Below are positions 49,308 to 58,749 of a DNA stretch of 64,000 bases, in pieces (position 1 is the first letter of the stretch; every line of letters begins with the position of its first letter). The DNA lies in the NCBI GenBank assembly GCA_014360565.1, contig JACIXH010000002.1:1-64000 (forward strand), given 5' to 3'. The position numbers and the translations under genes are program-made. The DNA is from Nocardia sp. (GTDB lineage: Bacteria > Actinomycetota > Actinomycetes > Mycobacteriales > Mycobacteriaceae). Below the pieces are notes generated by a model. That model searched no databases and was not told where the DNA came from. It worked only from the letters and a program-made list of their open reading frames with translations.

Positions 49308-51101
49308 GTGACCGAGACTTCCGAATCGCGGACTGGCATCGAAGCTCTGTCGGCTCTCGTCCCCACCGTCATTCCCGACGATGTGGCCGATCCGGAGCTC
49401 GTGACGATCGGCGAACGCTACTGGTCCATAGACGGGTTCGCCGAAGAATTCGGGACGCCGATATGGAGTGAGAAGGTCCGCGATATCGACACCCAAGAGT
49501 GGGGTCAGCAGCCCCACTCCGTCGCCGCAGCAGGGGTGCGAGCAGTCGTTCCGGGGCGAACATGCCCCGGATGCGCTGGGCCGCTCAGCCTCACGTCTCG
49601 ATCCGCGTTCGCGCAACTGTGCATCGGCAACCCACCCGACTGCGTCGAGTGCACTCCCTCGCTGCTGCGTGCGATCCAAACGGTCATCGACCCCGCACGC
49701 AAAGCAGGAAGAGACGCGGCCAGGATCAAAAGACAGGCCGCACAAGTGCGCGACGACGCGCGCGATCGGTGGCACCAGATCCAACAAGAGGTTCTCGACG
49801 AGCAATACGGGGCAGCGTTCCCCTCGCCCGAACGGCTGCTACCCGATACTGGAGTGCGAGAACAGATCGCCGCGTTGGCACTGCTGCGGTACGCCCCCAG
49901 CACCGCGCCGATCGAGCCGGTCGCAGATTGGCCAGAGCCCTGGCACCCCGACCGACACAAGGTTGTCGAGCTCCTGGGGGACTTGGTGGACACGGACCTG
50001 GTACGCATCGCGGCTTCTAGCCCTGCGGCCGCGTTTGTATGGGTGCACGAGAGTTTCGATGCCGCACGGCGGATTGCCAATGGTGATCTCGACACGTTGC
50101 CGACACCGCAACTCACCGGCTCGTACTATCCGACCAAGGTCTTCTTCTACGTGCCCGGCGGAAGCAGCCCAGAAGCCGCCGCGCAACGCCTTGATGCCCA
50201 GCTTGTGGCTGCGCTCAACCCCGCCACCATGACCACAGATCGTCGCATCGAACTGCTGGATGTGGTTGCCGAGCTCCTCGCCGCTGAAGCAGCGCGCTAC
50301 CTCAACGATCAGCTCAAAGAGCACAATCTGCCCGCAGTCCCGGTGAACCAGCAAGCCAGAATGTGGGCCGCGATCGAAAGACTCGTCGAGCACAGGTCCC
50401 TGGGCGAGATCTACAGCCTCGTGTGGAAATCCGCCCGCATAGCTGCCGTGGCTGCGCAGAAGAATCCGCAGGCTCGGCGAGAGAACATGAGTACGCACGC
50501 GGTCAACCGGTTGGAGTCCCTTGCCAAGCGCGCAGTCTCCGAGCCTGGGTGGGAGATCAATCCGTTCGACGAGGTCTCCGGTGTCGGTCACGGACTCGCC
50601 GCGATGACTCGCACGCTGTTCTTCACCATTCTCGATAGCGACCCGTTGCGAACAACGTGCCTGCAGGTCGTGGTGAACCTACCCGCGCCCGTAGACGAGA
50701 CGTCGGTCGACGAGCCCCTCGCCCCGAGCGTGCATGACGACGAACGCGCACAGACTCTCGCGTGGCTGCACGCCCACCCTGACACTTGGAATCCCGACGA
50801 GGTTCTTACCGCCCTCGATGCCATCGTGGCTTCCCCTGAAGATGGCCCGGTATGGGTGTTCGAAGCGACGGTGGTCGCTCGTGGAGCGGGCGATCTGCGT
50901 GATCTCTTCACGCAGATCGCGCCGACTGTCGGCATGAGGAATGCGGCACTGTCGGTCCTGGCCGCAACAGCTATGCTCGCCGACCCACTCGTTGTCGGTG
51001 GCGGCGAATCACTCGCAGTCGGGGAGGTACTCTTCCGCCGGTTGAGCTTTTTGCTTCTCAGCCGACCGGACGACGCTGTCGAAGACGACCCGCACATATA
51101 G
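49308..51101 (+). CDS. large hypothetical protein with N-terminal zinc motif
   Basis: 597 aa. A four-cysteine motif lies near residue 83 (RTCPGCAGPL, then CIGNPPDCVEC). The following RAIQTVIDPARKAGRDAARIKRQAAQVRDDARDRW is a helix-rich linker. The remainder (LLGDLVDTDLVRIAA, VFFYVPGGSSPEAAAQRL, YLNDQLKEHNLPAVPVN) is not recognised. GTG at 49308 is supported by the -10 box at 49295. Isolated gene; the glyoxalase relic follows its stop. Confidence 0.7.
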   Translation: MTETSESRTGIEALSALVPTVIPDDVADPELVTIGERYWSIDGFAEEFGTPIWSEKVRDIDTQEWGQQPHSVAAAGVRAVVPGRTCPGCAGPLSLTSRSAFAQLCIGNPPDCVECTPSLLRAIQTVIDPARKAGRDAARIKRQAAQVRDDARDRWHQIQQEVLDEQYGAAFPSPERLLPDTGVREQIAALALLRYAPSTAPIEPVADWPEPWHPDRHKVVELLGDLVDTDLVRIAASSPAAAFVWVHESFDAARRIANGDLDTLPTPQLTGSYYPTKVFFYVPGGSSPEAAAQRLDAQLVAALNPATMTTDRRIELLDVVAELLAAEAARYLNDQLKEHNLPAVPVNQQARMWAAIERLVEHRSLGEIYSLVWKSARIAAVAAQKNPQARRENMSTHAVNRLESLAKRAVSEPGWEINPFDEVSGVGHGLAAMTRTLFFTILDSDPLRTTCLQVVVNLPAPVDETSVDEPLAPSVHDDERAQTLAWLHAHPDTWNPDEVLTALDAIVASPEDGPVWVFEATVVARGAGDLRDLFTQIAPTVGMRNAALSVLAATAMLADPLVVGGGESLAVGEVLFRRLSFLLLSRPDDAVEDDPHI

Positions 51102-51102
51102 G

Positions 51103-51471
51103 CGATCGATGTTCGACGACCTCGACTGTGCGACGCGGTTCTGATGCCGAGCCCTCGGCGCCACCGAGGAAACGAACATCGAGCAGAGCCAACGGATATA
51201 CCGCCGACTCCAGATGCCTGACACCGACGTCCGGATACTGCTCCAAGCGACCACCGACCCCCAAGTCGTCCAAATCCCGGATGCACCTCGACATCGAGAC
51301 CGACGATGCCGACGCCGAGGACACGCCAGACTCGAAGCGCTCGGTGCCGTGAGCGTCGATCACCAGCAAGAACGCGGGTTGGAATTCTGGGTCCTCCAGG
51401 ATCCCTGGAAGAACGAATTCTGCGTGCTCCACGCAGAATTCGCGGCACTACTATCTGACCGGCCAGCGTGA
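51103..51471 (+). pseudogene. decayed paralogue of the glyoxalase gene at 33154
   Basis: FDDLDCATRF, stop, CRALGATEE, then IYRRLQMPDTDVRILLQATTD; a TGG codon has become TGA. After frameshifts it reads MHLDIETDDADAE and LEALGAVSVDHQQERGLEFWVLQDPWKNEFCVL. It matches the 33154 protein along its length with at least one stop and two frameshifts. It begins right after the stop of the 597-aa gene. Confidence 0.8.
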
Positions 51472-51531
51472 CAGTAGCCGGTCTCGCCGAGACGGCAGGC
51501 GCGCCTTGACCTGCCGTCCGGCGGCATCGGC

Positions 51532-52257
51532 TCAGCTGGGGATTGCCGCCGGCGGCAACCGCGGATCGGTCGACGCGGTGAGCAGTGCAGCGGCGAACAC
51601 CGAGTGCGCGGTACGGGCGGCGTCGAGCAGCCACACCACCGGCGCGAATTCACCGGCGGTAATGAGAATCTCGTCGACTCGACGGCCAGCGGTGTCGACA
51701 TCGGTCTCGACGTGCGCGGCGAGCTCGCCCACGTGGATCGAAGGCACCGGGATCGGCGCGCTCGCGTGAAGGAGCGACTCCACGCTCGCAGGGTCGAGGC
51801 GATCCGCGTCGATGACTGTGTGGCGAATACACCAGCTCGGACATCCAGAGGCATCCAGCGGCTCGTCGGCCGCGTCGATCAACTCGCCCAGTGCGGCGTG
51901 CACAACCGCGGCCTCGGACAAGGTCCACCACAGGTCGCCCTCGACTCCGGCATGCACCACGACATCGATCGTGCTTGTCGCCGGGAGCGCGTCGATCGTC
52001 GCACTGAGCTGGATCGCGGTGTCCCCACCCGCTTCGGAGCGGCCGACCGGGACCGAGACCCCGTTGTGGACGGCAAATCCGGTGTCGGCCGGATCCAGCC
52101 CATCACCTTCGTGAAATCGGTGCTCGACACACCAGGCCGGGCACAACGTCAGCTCATCCGGTGTGCCGACCACCATGTGCCGGGCGGCCGCATAGGACAG
52201 GTTCAGGGCCGCTTTGCGGGATCGGGCACGTTGTTTGCGGCGCGCGTTGGAAGTCAT
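51532..52257 (-). CDS. protein with two DUF6907-like units
   Basis: 241 aa. Two related halves: LCPAWCVEHRFHEGDGLDP ... AIQLSATIDALP ... and GCPSWCIRHTVIDADRLDP ... AAHVETDVDTAGR, each starting with CPxWCxxH and followed by a beta-strand/helix unit ending in a LLxxA-type helix. This is the pattern I know as DUF6907 in actinobacterial mobile elements. N-terminus is basic (TSNARRKQRARSRKA). ATG at 52257 with GGAGAG upstream. Function unknown. Confidence 0.75.
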   Translation of the reverse strand: MTSNARRKQRARSRKAALNLSYAAARHMVVGTPDELTLCPAWCVEHRFHEGDGLDPADTGFAVHNGVSVPVGRSEAGGDTAIQLSATIDALPATSTIDVVVHAGVEGDLWWTLSEAAVVHAALGELIDAADEPLDASGCPSWCIRHTVIDADRLDPASVESLLHASAPIPVPSIHVGELAAHVETDVDTAGRRVDEILITAGEFAPVVWLLDAARTAHSVFAAALLTASTDPRLPPAAIPS

Positions 52258-52642
52258 CAGACCATCTCTCCGGCAGCGTCCCGCGTCCCCCGCCAGGTGA
52301 ATATGACTGGCCAACAGCGTCTCTCGGCGCGATCCGCGCCCGAAGGGCGGACCTTGTTCCGGATCGTAGCCGGGAGCACGCGGGGCTCGGATCGGCTCGG
52401 AATCAGGCGGGCGCTACTGCATCCAATACTGTAGCTGTCCACGACCTCGCGCTGACGCGTCCGCGGTAAACTTCTCTGCGGCACGGTTACGCGTGCCCGC
52501 TCCGAGCCGCGACGGCCCACGCCCGCCCGCGGCAGCGAAGACAAGGTTCCCGCCCGAATCGCGTAGCAGCAGCGACAACGCCAGGTCATCCAAGTACCCC
52601 GGCGGGATCGGGCGTGGGACATCCCGCGAGACGGAGCTCACG
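52258..52642. other. 385-base gap
   Basis: No gene supported. The only feature noted is TACTGCAT at 52415-52422, one half of the palindrome type at 29925; this may be chance. Confidence 0.3.
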
Positions 52643-53587
52643 ATGACTCGCAACCGCCGCACCAAGGCCAAGGTCCGCAGCCACCAGGCCCAGACTGATA
52701 CCCCGTACATGGTCGCGCGCCGCCAACTCAACATCCCCGCCGCCCCAGCCGGGACCGAAATACCTTCCAGCTCTTCGCAGCTCCTTCCGCCGCTGCGGCC
52801 CTGGACGACGTGGACCTATTGCAAATTCTGGACAGGTATCGCTGCCGAGCACGGCCCGCTAATGGCGGTCACGGTCAGCTCCGGCCCACGGTGGTGGGAG
52901 CTCGATGATGTGGTTCGAAAGGCTTGCGGGGCACTGCAGGACCGGCCCACCGAGGAACGAGATCTATGGATCGGGAATTTGAGCGGTTACTCGGTGACCA
53001 AGCGCGAGCATCTGCCCGGCGTGCTCGAAGGGATGAGAGCGGCCGGCGCGCTGTCGCGATTGACCGTTCGTGAAATCCCCGACGGCTCCCGGTGCGACCA
53101 CGCACGCTGCCGTCGCCGCCGCGGCGAGCCCGTCCGGCGGCGCCCGGCGACGACGCCGCCTTCCATCCCGCAGATCAACTCCGCGGCCCTCGGGCCGATG
53201 CTGACCTTGGCGAAGGTGATGGAACAGAACCCAGCGCTCAACTGCTCCGGTATCGGCGTGTACCGCGAGCCGGGTAGCACCCTCGCGCAGCACCGCGCTG
53301 CGCTCGAGGAGGAACGACGCGCACTCACCAACCACGAGGCCGCGATCATGAACATCGCGGCCTTGCTGCGAGACAACATCCGCCCGATCAAATCCACCCC
53401 CATCGGCTCCTACGACATGAAACACGTGGTGCAGAGAGCGATCGGCTCCTACGTGTCCAACGGTGACCTCATCGCTGCCGCCCTCATTGCGAAATACCCG
53501 TACCGGCACATCGATGGCCCGAACGTTGAGCTCGGGATGAGCCAGCGCGATGTGAACAGGCTCAGAAACGTCAGGCCGCGCACGTAG
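52643..53587 (+). CDS. hypothetical mobile-element protein
   Basis: 314 aa. N-terminus MTRNRRTKAKVRSHQAQTDTPYMVARRQL is a basic lead I associate with actinobacterial plasmid and ICE proteins. The C-terminus (SYDMKHVVQRAIGSYVSNGDLIAAALIAKYPYRHIDGPNVELGMSQRDVNRL) is well structured, mixed alpha/beta. No catalytic motif recognised. ATG at 52643 with GGAG upstream. Confidence 0.65.
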   Translation: MTRNRRTKAKVRSHQAQTDTPYMVARRQLNIPAAPAGTEIPSSSSQLLPPLRPWTTWTYCKFWTGIAAEHGPLMAVTVSSGPRWWELDDVVRKACGALQDRPTEERDLWIGNLSGYSVTKREHLPGVLEGMRAAGALSRLTVREIPDGSRCDHARCRRRRGEPVRRRPATTPPSIPQINSAALGPMLTLAKVMEQNPALNCSGIGVYREPGSTLAQHRAALEEERRALTNHEAAIMNIAALLRDNIRPIKSTPIGSYDMKHVVQRAIGSYVSNGDLIAAALIAKYPYRHIDGPNVELGMSQRDVNRLRNVRPRT

Positions 53588-53602
53588 AACTCAGCCGTGC
53601 TC

Positions 53603-53683
53603 CCCGAGAAGATGCGGATGAGCAGAACCTGTCGGTGACCGAGGGCACAATCGGCGCAATGCCGAAGGGGGCCAATGACTATG
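53603..53683 (+). repeat. duplicated leader, copy B
   Basis: Partner of 37654-37733; precedes the intact GNAT-type gene and includes its ribosome-binding site AAGGGGG. Confidence 0.75.
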
Positions 53684-54283
53684 GTGGGTGAACACACCGA
53701 CAGCGATTCTGCAGACGTCGATGAGCAGGCCGAGGATGTGTACGCGCAGTACCTGCGGCCACCTCCATCCCACCCGTTTTTGCGGGCGCTGAACCCGCAG
53801 AGACGATACCGACGATGGAAAACCCTGCGCACCATCAGGTTCGAGGCCTTCGGCCCGCCGATCACCGCAGGTGCCGCCACCGACGTCCGCTCGATCACGC
53901 TGTACCACCGCGACCGAGACGGCTGGCCGGTCGGGAAGGTCAGCTATTTGATTTGCCACCACTGCCGCCGCGCCTTCATCGGCAACCTCGACGTGAACCC
54001 GAGCCTGCAGGGACAAGGCATCGCAACCCGCGTGCTGGCCGACATACGCAAGCAGATCCCCGGCTACACCTGGCTCACCAGCCGCCATATGCCCACGGCG
54101 AAGTCGTTCTGGCTGCTGATGGCCGAACGCACCGGCGAGGACTACGCCGACACCGAACCCGATCACACCTGCGAGCACATGGCTCCATTCTGGCGCGGCG
54201 GCGCGACCTGGGCGAACACCGACAGCAACGACAACCCGACAGGCCGACGAAGGCCCCGACGGCCCGAACCCAGCGCCTGGTGA
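53681..54283 (+). CDS. GNAT-like acetyltransferase
   Basis: 200 aa. LYHRDRDGWPVGKVSYLICHHCRRAFIGNLDVNPSLQGQGIATRVLADIRKQIPGYTWLTSR holds the acetyl-CoA loop (LQGQGIA) in a GNAT fold; C-x-x-C may add a metal. The N-terminal 60 residues are a separate lead. ATG at 53681 is preferred over 53675 because the second ATG, not the first, is kept in the pseudogene copy at 37731. Substrate unknown. Confidence 0.8.
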   Translation: MVGEHTDSDSADVDEQAEDVYAQYLRPPPSHPFLRALNPQRRYRRWKTLRTIRFEAFGPPITAGAATDVRSITLYHRDRDGWPVGKVSYLICHHCRRAFIGNLDVNPSLQGQGIATRVLADIRKQIPGYTWLTSRHMPTAKSFWLLMAERTGEDYADTEPDHTCEHMAPFWRGGATWANTDSNDNPTGRRRPRRPEPSAW

Positions 54284-54362
54284 AGCTCCACAACCAGGCT
54301 GGTGACAGCGAAATCCATTGCCGAAACACCCATTCGGCACAGTCGAACAGGAGGGCCGCCCC

Positions 54363-55799
54363 ATGTCGCAGTGGGAGATCGACAAACTGAACTACGACGA
54401 GCTGAGCCAGGAATTCGGCGCCGATCGGCGATGGCTGCGCGAACCGGGATTCCCCGACAGCCACCGCGACGCCGACGGACAGCCCCGCTGGCACGCGGAT
54501 CAGGTATGGGCATGGCTGGCTGCACACGCCCCCGACGCCGCCGCCGTGGTGCCGTTGCAATATTGGCCACGCGGAGACGCGGTCTACCAGCAAGCACGTG
54601 AGATCAAGGACGCAGTGGTCCAAGACTGGTCGGTGCACGGCATCGTGCTGCGGCTGCTGTGGCCCACCGTGCTCACGCTCTGGGGCGACCGACTGGCCGC
54701 CGAAGCATCCACCCTGGTCCCGCAGGTGCCGCGGGTGATCCGGATCCGCTCGGACTTCGGGTTCCGCGGGCCGACGTTGGCGGTCCACGACGAGCACGGC
54801 ACCATCCTCGAGTCCGTCAAACCGGTCTGGCCGGAGCTCGCGTTGCTCCTGGGCGGACGGGCACCATATTGGCCCGACGGACTCCGCGACACAGCCGCGA
54901 TGCGCCAGTGGCAACCCGGCGATCCGACGGCCATCGTGTCGGTCACCGGCGCGCAACCGGACCCGGCGCCGCTGTTGCGGCTGGCCGACACCTTGCCCGA
55001 CACCACCACCGCCCACGCCGTGCTGGTCAATCTCGCCCATGGCTCGTTGTGCCGCGCGAGCAACGACGTCGCCGAGACGGTCAAGGAGATGGCCGCAGAC
55101 CCGAACAGGGCGCAGTGGACTGTCTTGGCCGCGACCAATCCGCCGGCACCCGAACCCGTCGAGCTCAACGACGTCGTGCTGCGCGACGGGTGGCTCAGCG
55201 TCACCGCGCGCACCGACACCCTCGCTCACGAGGCCGTTCTCGCGGTCCTCGCCTCCGGACACACCGACGGATTCCCGTACACCGCCGCCGAACGTGTCGA
55301 CCCCAGCGCTGGACTCGGCGTCGAATGGGCTGCCCGCCTACTCCCCACCGCCCCCAGCGCCGGCTTCCAAATCCTCTACGGGCATCTGGCCCCCGGCGAA
55401 GAAGCCACGATCACCGACTACCTGACCGACCCGGCCACCGACGCGCCCGCAGTCCGCCTGGCCTCGGGCGACATCGTTGCCGCCGTCCCCCATCGACTGC
55501 CGACGACCAGCGCGCTGGCCGCGCTCACCCTCGACAAACCGATCTGGGTCCGCCTGGCCGACGGAACCATCCACTTCGTCCCGCGCCGCGACGCCCCGGG
55601 AATCAACTGGGGCTATCGAGGCAGCGGCACCAGCACCCTCGCCCAGCTCATCGCCGACTTGCTCGACGACATCACCGCCCCCGCCCCCGAGCGGTTCACC
55701 AGCGACAGCCCCGGACTCGAGAAACTGCTGACCACCGACTGGCCCCACAACACCACCTTCGCCCGCGACCAGCTCGACACCGCCCACCAACAGCGGTAA
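54363..55799 (+). CDS. large AlpA-like HTH protein with a GYxGSG C-terminal motif
   Basis: 478 aa. N-terminal WLREPGFPDSHRDADGQPRWHADQVWAWL matches the winged helix of AlpA/excisionase-type proteins. Central part unassigned. C-terminus: DGTIHFVPRRDAPGINWGYRGSGTSTLAQLIADLLDD, which matches the order and spacing of the end of the 42510 protein (LLPRGNTN...GYGGSSPGHLAASIL). ATG at 54363 is set by AGGAGGG. Function unknown; may bind DNA near its own gene. Confidence 0.75.
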   Translation: MSQWEIDKLNYDELSQEFGADRRWLREPGFPDSHRDADGQPRWHADQVWAWLAAHAPDAAAVVPLQYWPRGDAVYQQAREIKDAVVQDWSVHGIVLRLLWPTVLTLWGDRLAAEASTLVPQVPRVIRIRSDFGFRGPTLAVHDEHGTILESVKPVWPELALLLGGRAPYWPDGLRDTAAMRQWQPGDPTAIVSVTGAQPDPAPLLRLADTLPDTTTAHAVLVNLAHGSLCRASNDVAETVKEMAADPNRAQWTVLAATNPPAPEPVELNDVVLRDGWLSVTARTDTLAHEAVLAVLASGHTDGFPYTAAERVDPSAGLGVEWAARLLPTAPSAGFQILYGHLAPGEEATITDYLTDPATDAPAVRLASGDIVAAVPHRLPTTSALAALTLDKPIWVRLADGTIHFVPRRDAPGINWGYRGSGTSTLAQLIADLLDDITAPAPERFTSDSPGLEKLLTTDWPHNTTFARDQLDTAHQQR

Positions 55800-55855
55800 C
55801 CCAGCCCCGCACAGGCGTTCAACTTCAGAACCGGCCCAGGTGAGGGGAGCTCAGC

Positions 55856-57259
55856 ATGGCGAAGGTCGTCGTTGTTGGTGGTGGGATCGCGGGGCTTGCC
55901 GTCGCGCTGTTCCTGGGACGGCGCGGCCACGACATCACGGTGCTGGAAAAGGAACGCCGAAGCGCCGGAGTGGATCTCGACGAAGACTTCTTCGGTTGGC
56001 GGCGCCCCAGCGTGCCTCAGGCCGTGCAACCGCATACGTTGCACGCCCCGGTGCGCACGGTGCTGCGCGCTCGAGCTCCCGACGTCTACGCCGCGATGAT
56101 CGAGCTCGGCGCACAAGAACACCACGCCTTCGACCCGTTTCCGCACCGACCGGTACCGAAGCCAGGTGATGAGGATCTGGTGACGGTGCGCGCCCGCCGC
56201 ATCGTCGTCGAGCACGCACTCGCCGTCGCGGTAGGCCACCAACACCGCGTCCGGACCTCGCACGGAGCAACACCGTCCGGGCTACGAATCGACCGCGCAA
56301 CCCGCGCGCTACGCGTCACCGGTGTCGTCTGCGATCACACGGTGGTGCCTGCGGATCTGGTCATCGACGCCGCGGGACGGCGTTCGCCGATCCCGAGATG
56401 GCTGGTCGAAGCTGGTGTGCGCGCACCGGAAACGCGAAGCCACCGCACCAACATCGCCTACTTCTGCCGGTGGTACCGGCGCCGCCCCAACGATGTCCGC
56501 CAGCCCGAACCCGCGGTCACCGGCTCGTCGACGCCATTCGCGCGCGGCGGCGTATTCCCCAGCGACAACGGCATCTTCGCGGTTCACCTGCTGGTCTCAA
56601 CTCGCGATCCCACGAGGGCCGCGCTGCGTGACCCTGCGACGTTCGAAGCCGTCGCGCGACGATTTCCCGGCTGCCGCGAGTGGCTCGATCTCGACAGCGA
56701 CCCTGTCAGCGACGTGCACGCCATGGCCGGATTGGACAACCGCACCACCTGCCTTGTCGCCGACGGTGAGCCGATCGTCACCGGTCTGCTCACCGTCGGT
56801 GACGCCGCGATGCACACCAACCCCACCCTCGGACTGGGCATTCCACAGGCACTGCTGTCAGCACAATGGGTGGCCGACCACGTCGATCACGTCTCCGACA
56901 CCGACCTCGCCGTGGCGCATCACCGCTGGAACAGCAAGACACTGCTTCCCTGGTTCGAACATCAGGTCCGCACGGACGCACTGAACGAGGCCCGCCTCGG
57001 CGGGAGCGCCGAGCAGCAGCCCGACGACCGTTCCGCAGCAGTCGCGGCAGCAGCGCCCTGGTGCGCGAGGGACGACCCCCAGGTGATGCGCGCGCACGCA
57101 CGCGTACGTCATCTGATGGAACTCCCCGATGTCGCCTATGCCGACCCTGAAGTCGAACAGCGTGTCCTGCGTTGGCTCGCCACCCATCCCAACGTCTCGG
57201 GACCGACCGGTCCGAGCCGTCTCCACTGGGAACTGCTCACCGGCGGCGGATCGAGCTGA
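55856..57259 (+). CDS. FAD-dependent oxidoreductase
   Basis: 467 aa. KVVVVGGGIAGLAVALFLGRRGHDITVLEKE is the Rossmann GxGxxG site; ADLVIDAAGRRSPIPRWL the conserved DG-like motif; VTGLLTVGDAAMHTNPTLGLGIPQALLSA the second FAD site. Group A flavin monooxygenase or halogenase-like. Substrate unknown. ATG at 55856 follows GAGGGGAGC. 56 bases after the AlpA-like gene. Confidence 0.92.
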   Translation: MAKVVVVGGGIAGLAVALFLGRRGHDITVLEKERRSAGVDLDEDFFGWRRPSVPQAVQPHTLHAPVRTVLRARAPDVYAAMIELGAQEHHAFDPFPHRPVPKPGDEDLVTVRARRIVVEHALAVAVGHQHRVRTSHGATPSGLRIDRATRALRVTGVVCDHTVVPADLVIDAAGRRSPIPRWLVEAGVRAPETRSHRTNIAYFCRWYRRRPNDVRQPEPAVTGSSTPFARGGVFPSDNGIFAVHLLVSTRDPTRAALRDPATFEAVARRFPGCREWLDLDSDPVSDVHAMAGLDNRTTCLVADGEPIVTGLLTVGDAAMHTNPTLGLGIPQALLSAQWVADHVDHVSDTDLAVAHHRWNSKTLLPWFEHQVRTDALNEARLGGSAEQQPDDRSAAVAAAAPWCARDDPQVMRAHARVRHLMELPDVAYADPEVEQRVLRWLATHPNVSGPTGPSRLHWELLTGGGSS

Positions 57260-57324
57260 TCTGCTACCTCTCGTTGTCGGTACCCGCTGCTACCGTCACG
57301 CGCCGACGACGAGGAGGCTCCCCC

Positions 57325-57807
57325 ATGTCCCTACCGATCAGCTACATCACCGAGGACGCCACCACACCCACCGGTGACGGGCCGAAGATCATCGCCCACA
57401 TCGTCAATGACGCCGGACGCTGGGGCCGCGGGTTCGTCACCGCCATATCGCATCGGTGGCCAGAATCAGAACAGTCCTATCGGCGTTGGCACCGCGACCG
57501 CATCGCCAATGACTTCGCCCTCGGCGCCGTCCAACTCGTCGCTGTCGACGACGATCTCCACGTCGCCAACATGATCGGGCAGCACGGCATCCGGACCTCG
57601 CGCGCCACGACCGCACCGATCCGCTACGATGCCCTCGGCCGCTGCCTGTCCAGCCTCTCCTCCACCGCGAGCACCCTCGGCGCGACAGTCCACATGCCAC
57701 GGATCGGCACAGGCCTGGCCGGAGGAGTCTGGGACCAGATCGAGCCGCTGATCACCGACAGGCTGTGCGGCAACGGCGTCGCGGTCACCGTCTACGACTG
57801 GCCCTGA
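57325..57807 (+). CDS. macrodomain protein
   Basis: 160 aa. IIAHIVNDAGRWGRGFVTAISHRWPESEQSYRRW and LHVANMIGQHGI, then VHMPRIGTGLAGGVWDQIEPLI match ADP-ribose-binding macrodomains of the Poa1/ALC1 kind. It may remove ADP-ribose from a target or degrade ADP-ribose-1''-phosphate. ATG at 57325 with GAGGAGG. Followed by a PD-(D/E)XK-like gene. Confidence 0.88.
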   Translation: MSLPISYITEDATTPTGDGPKIIAHIVNDAGRWGRGFVTAISHRWPESEQSYRRWHRDRIANDFALGAVQLVAVDDDLHVANMIGQHGIRTSRATTAPIRYDALGRCLSSLSSTASTLGATVHMPRIGTGLAGGVWDQIEPLITDRLCGNGVAVTVYDWP

Positions 57808-57956
57808 CACTCAGACGAATGCCTGTGTGCGCCACCAGAACACCCCGTGCAGCTCGACCTCGCACTGCACAACAGAACGTGCCGAGTTTGTCGGTCCCCA
57901 GGTTCATGCTGAATCCAGCGCGACCAACAGAAACGACACGCCACCGGAGGATCGAC

Positions 57957-58487
57957 ATGGGACAGCATCCAGGCCAGAACAACGACCAAGACTACTTCGA
58001 CAAGCACTTCATCCACGTGTTCGGCATGTCCCCCGGTCAGGCCAATTCCTCACCGATCTGGAACAACTACATCAGGCCGTTCGTCGACCCGTTCCTCGAC
58101 GACCGCGACCTCGGCCGGTACAGCCACGAGGAAGAATTGCACGAACTCGTCCAACAAGCATGGGCCGACGCCGGTGTGGACAACGACCTCACCCTCCACC
58201 ACGAGTACCAGCTGTCAGAAGGAACATCCCAGGCACAAGGAAGCCGAATCGACTACCTGGCAGTCTTCGACGATCAGCACACGGTCGGGATCGAGGTCAA
58301 AGCCGAAGGCAGCTGGCACTACGCCGAGAAGATCCACGAACAGCTCGAGCGCTACGCCGAAACCGGCGCGGTCAACACGATGCTGCTGCTGACCACCGAC
58401 CCGGAGCTGACCGAAATCGACTGGCCCCGACACCTCGAGGTGCCGTTGTTCATCGTCGAGCTGGCCGGCCGCCGAGGTCGGCTGTAG
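57957..58487 (+). CDS. PD-(D/E)XK-like nuclease-fold protein
   Basis: 176 aa. IDYLAVFDDQHTVGIEVKAEGSWHYAEKIHEQLERYAETG has the D-x(n)-E-x-K pattern of the restriction-nuclease fold (IDYLAVF...GIEVKAE), with a later TMLLLTTDPEL strand. Probably cuts or nicks nucleic acid, or is a non-catalytic relative. ATG at 57957 follows ACCGGAGG. Possibly linked to the macrodomain gene 149 bases upstream. Confidence 0.7.
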   Translation: MGQHPGQNNDQDYFDKHFIHVFGMSPGQANSSPIWNNYIRPFVDPFLDDRDLGRYSHEEELHELVQQAWADAGVDNDLTLHHEYQLSEGTSQAQGSRIDYLAVFDDQHTVGIEVKAEGSWHYAEKIHEQLERYAETGAVNTMLLLTTDPELTEIDWPRHLEVPLFIVELAGRRGRL

Positions 58488-58749
58488 ACCGGCGGCGCTC
58501 GAAGATTCGGGCGCCGACGCGGTCGTTGGTTTCCTGTCGGTACCACCGGCTAGAGTGCGAATCCGTCAGCCGCTTCGCGCGTGGCTGCTCCCGTCGAGTT
58601 CGCGTCCCACGCCGCAACTCGTGGGGAGGAAGGTTCGCTCGAACCGCGGCGAAAAGCGTTGACCTGCACCGGTAGTTGTCCTCGTCGGAGTCTCGATCGT
58701 GGTACCGCGAACAGGGCGTGGGATGTTCGCGGGGACAAGGCCACCGATC

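Noticed and set aside
49308-51471. Fusion of the 597-aa protein with the glyoxalase fragment
   Set aside because: A stop codon separates them and the glyoxalase part is broken by a stop and frameshifts, so it is a relic and not a domain.
52415-52430. TACTGCAT half-site like the 29925 operator
   Set aside because: Only one half-site with an imperfect second half; could be chance.
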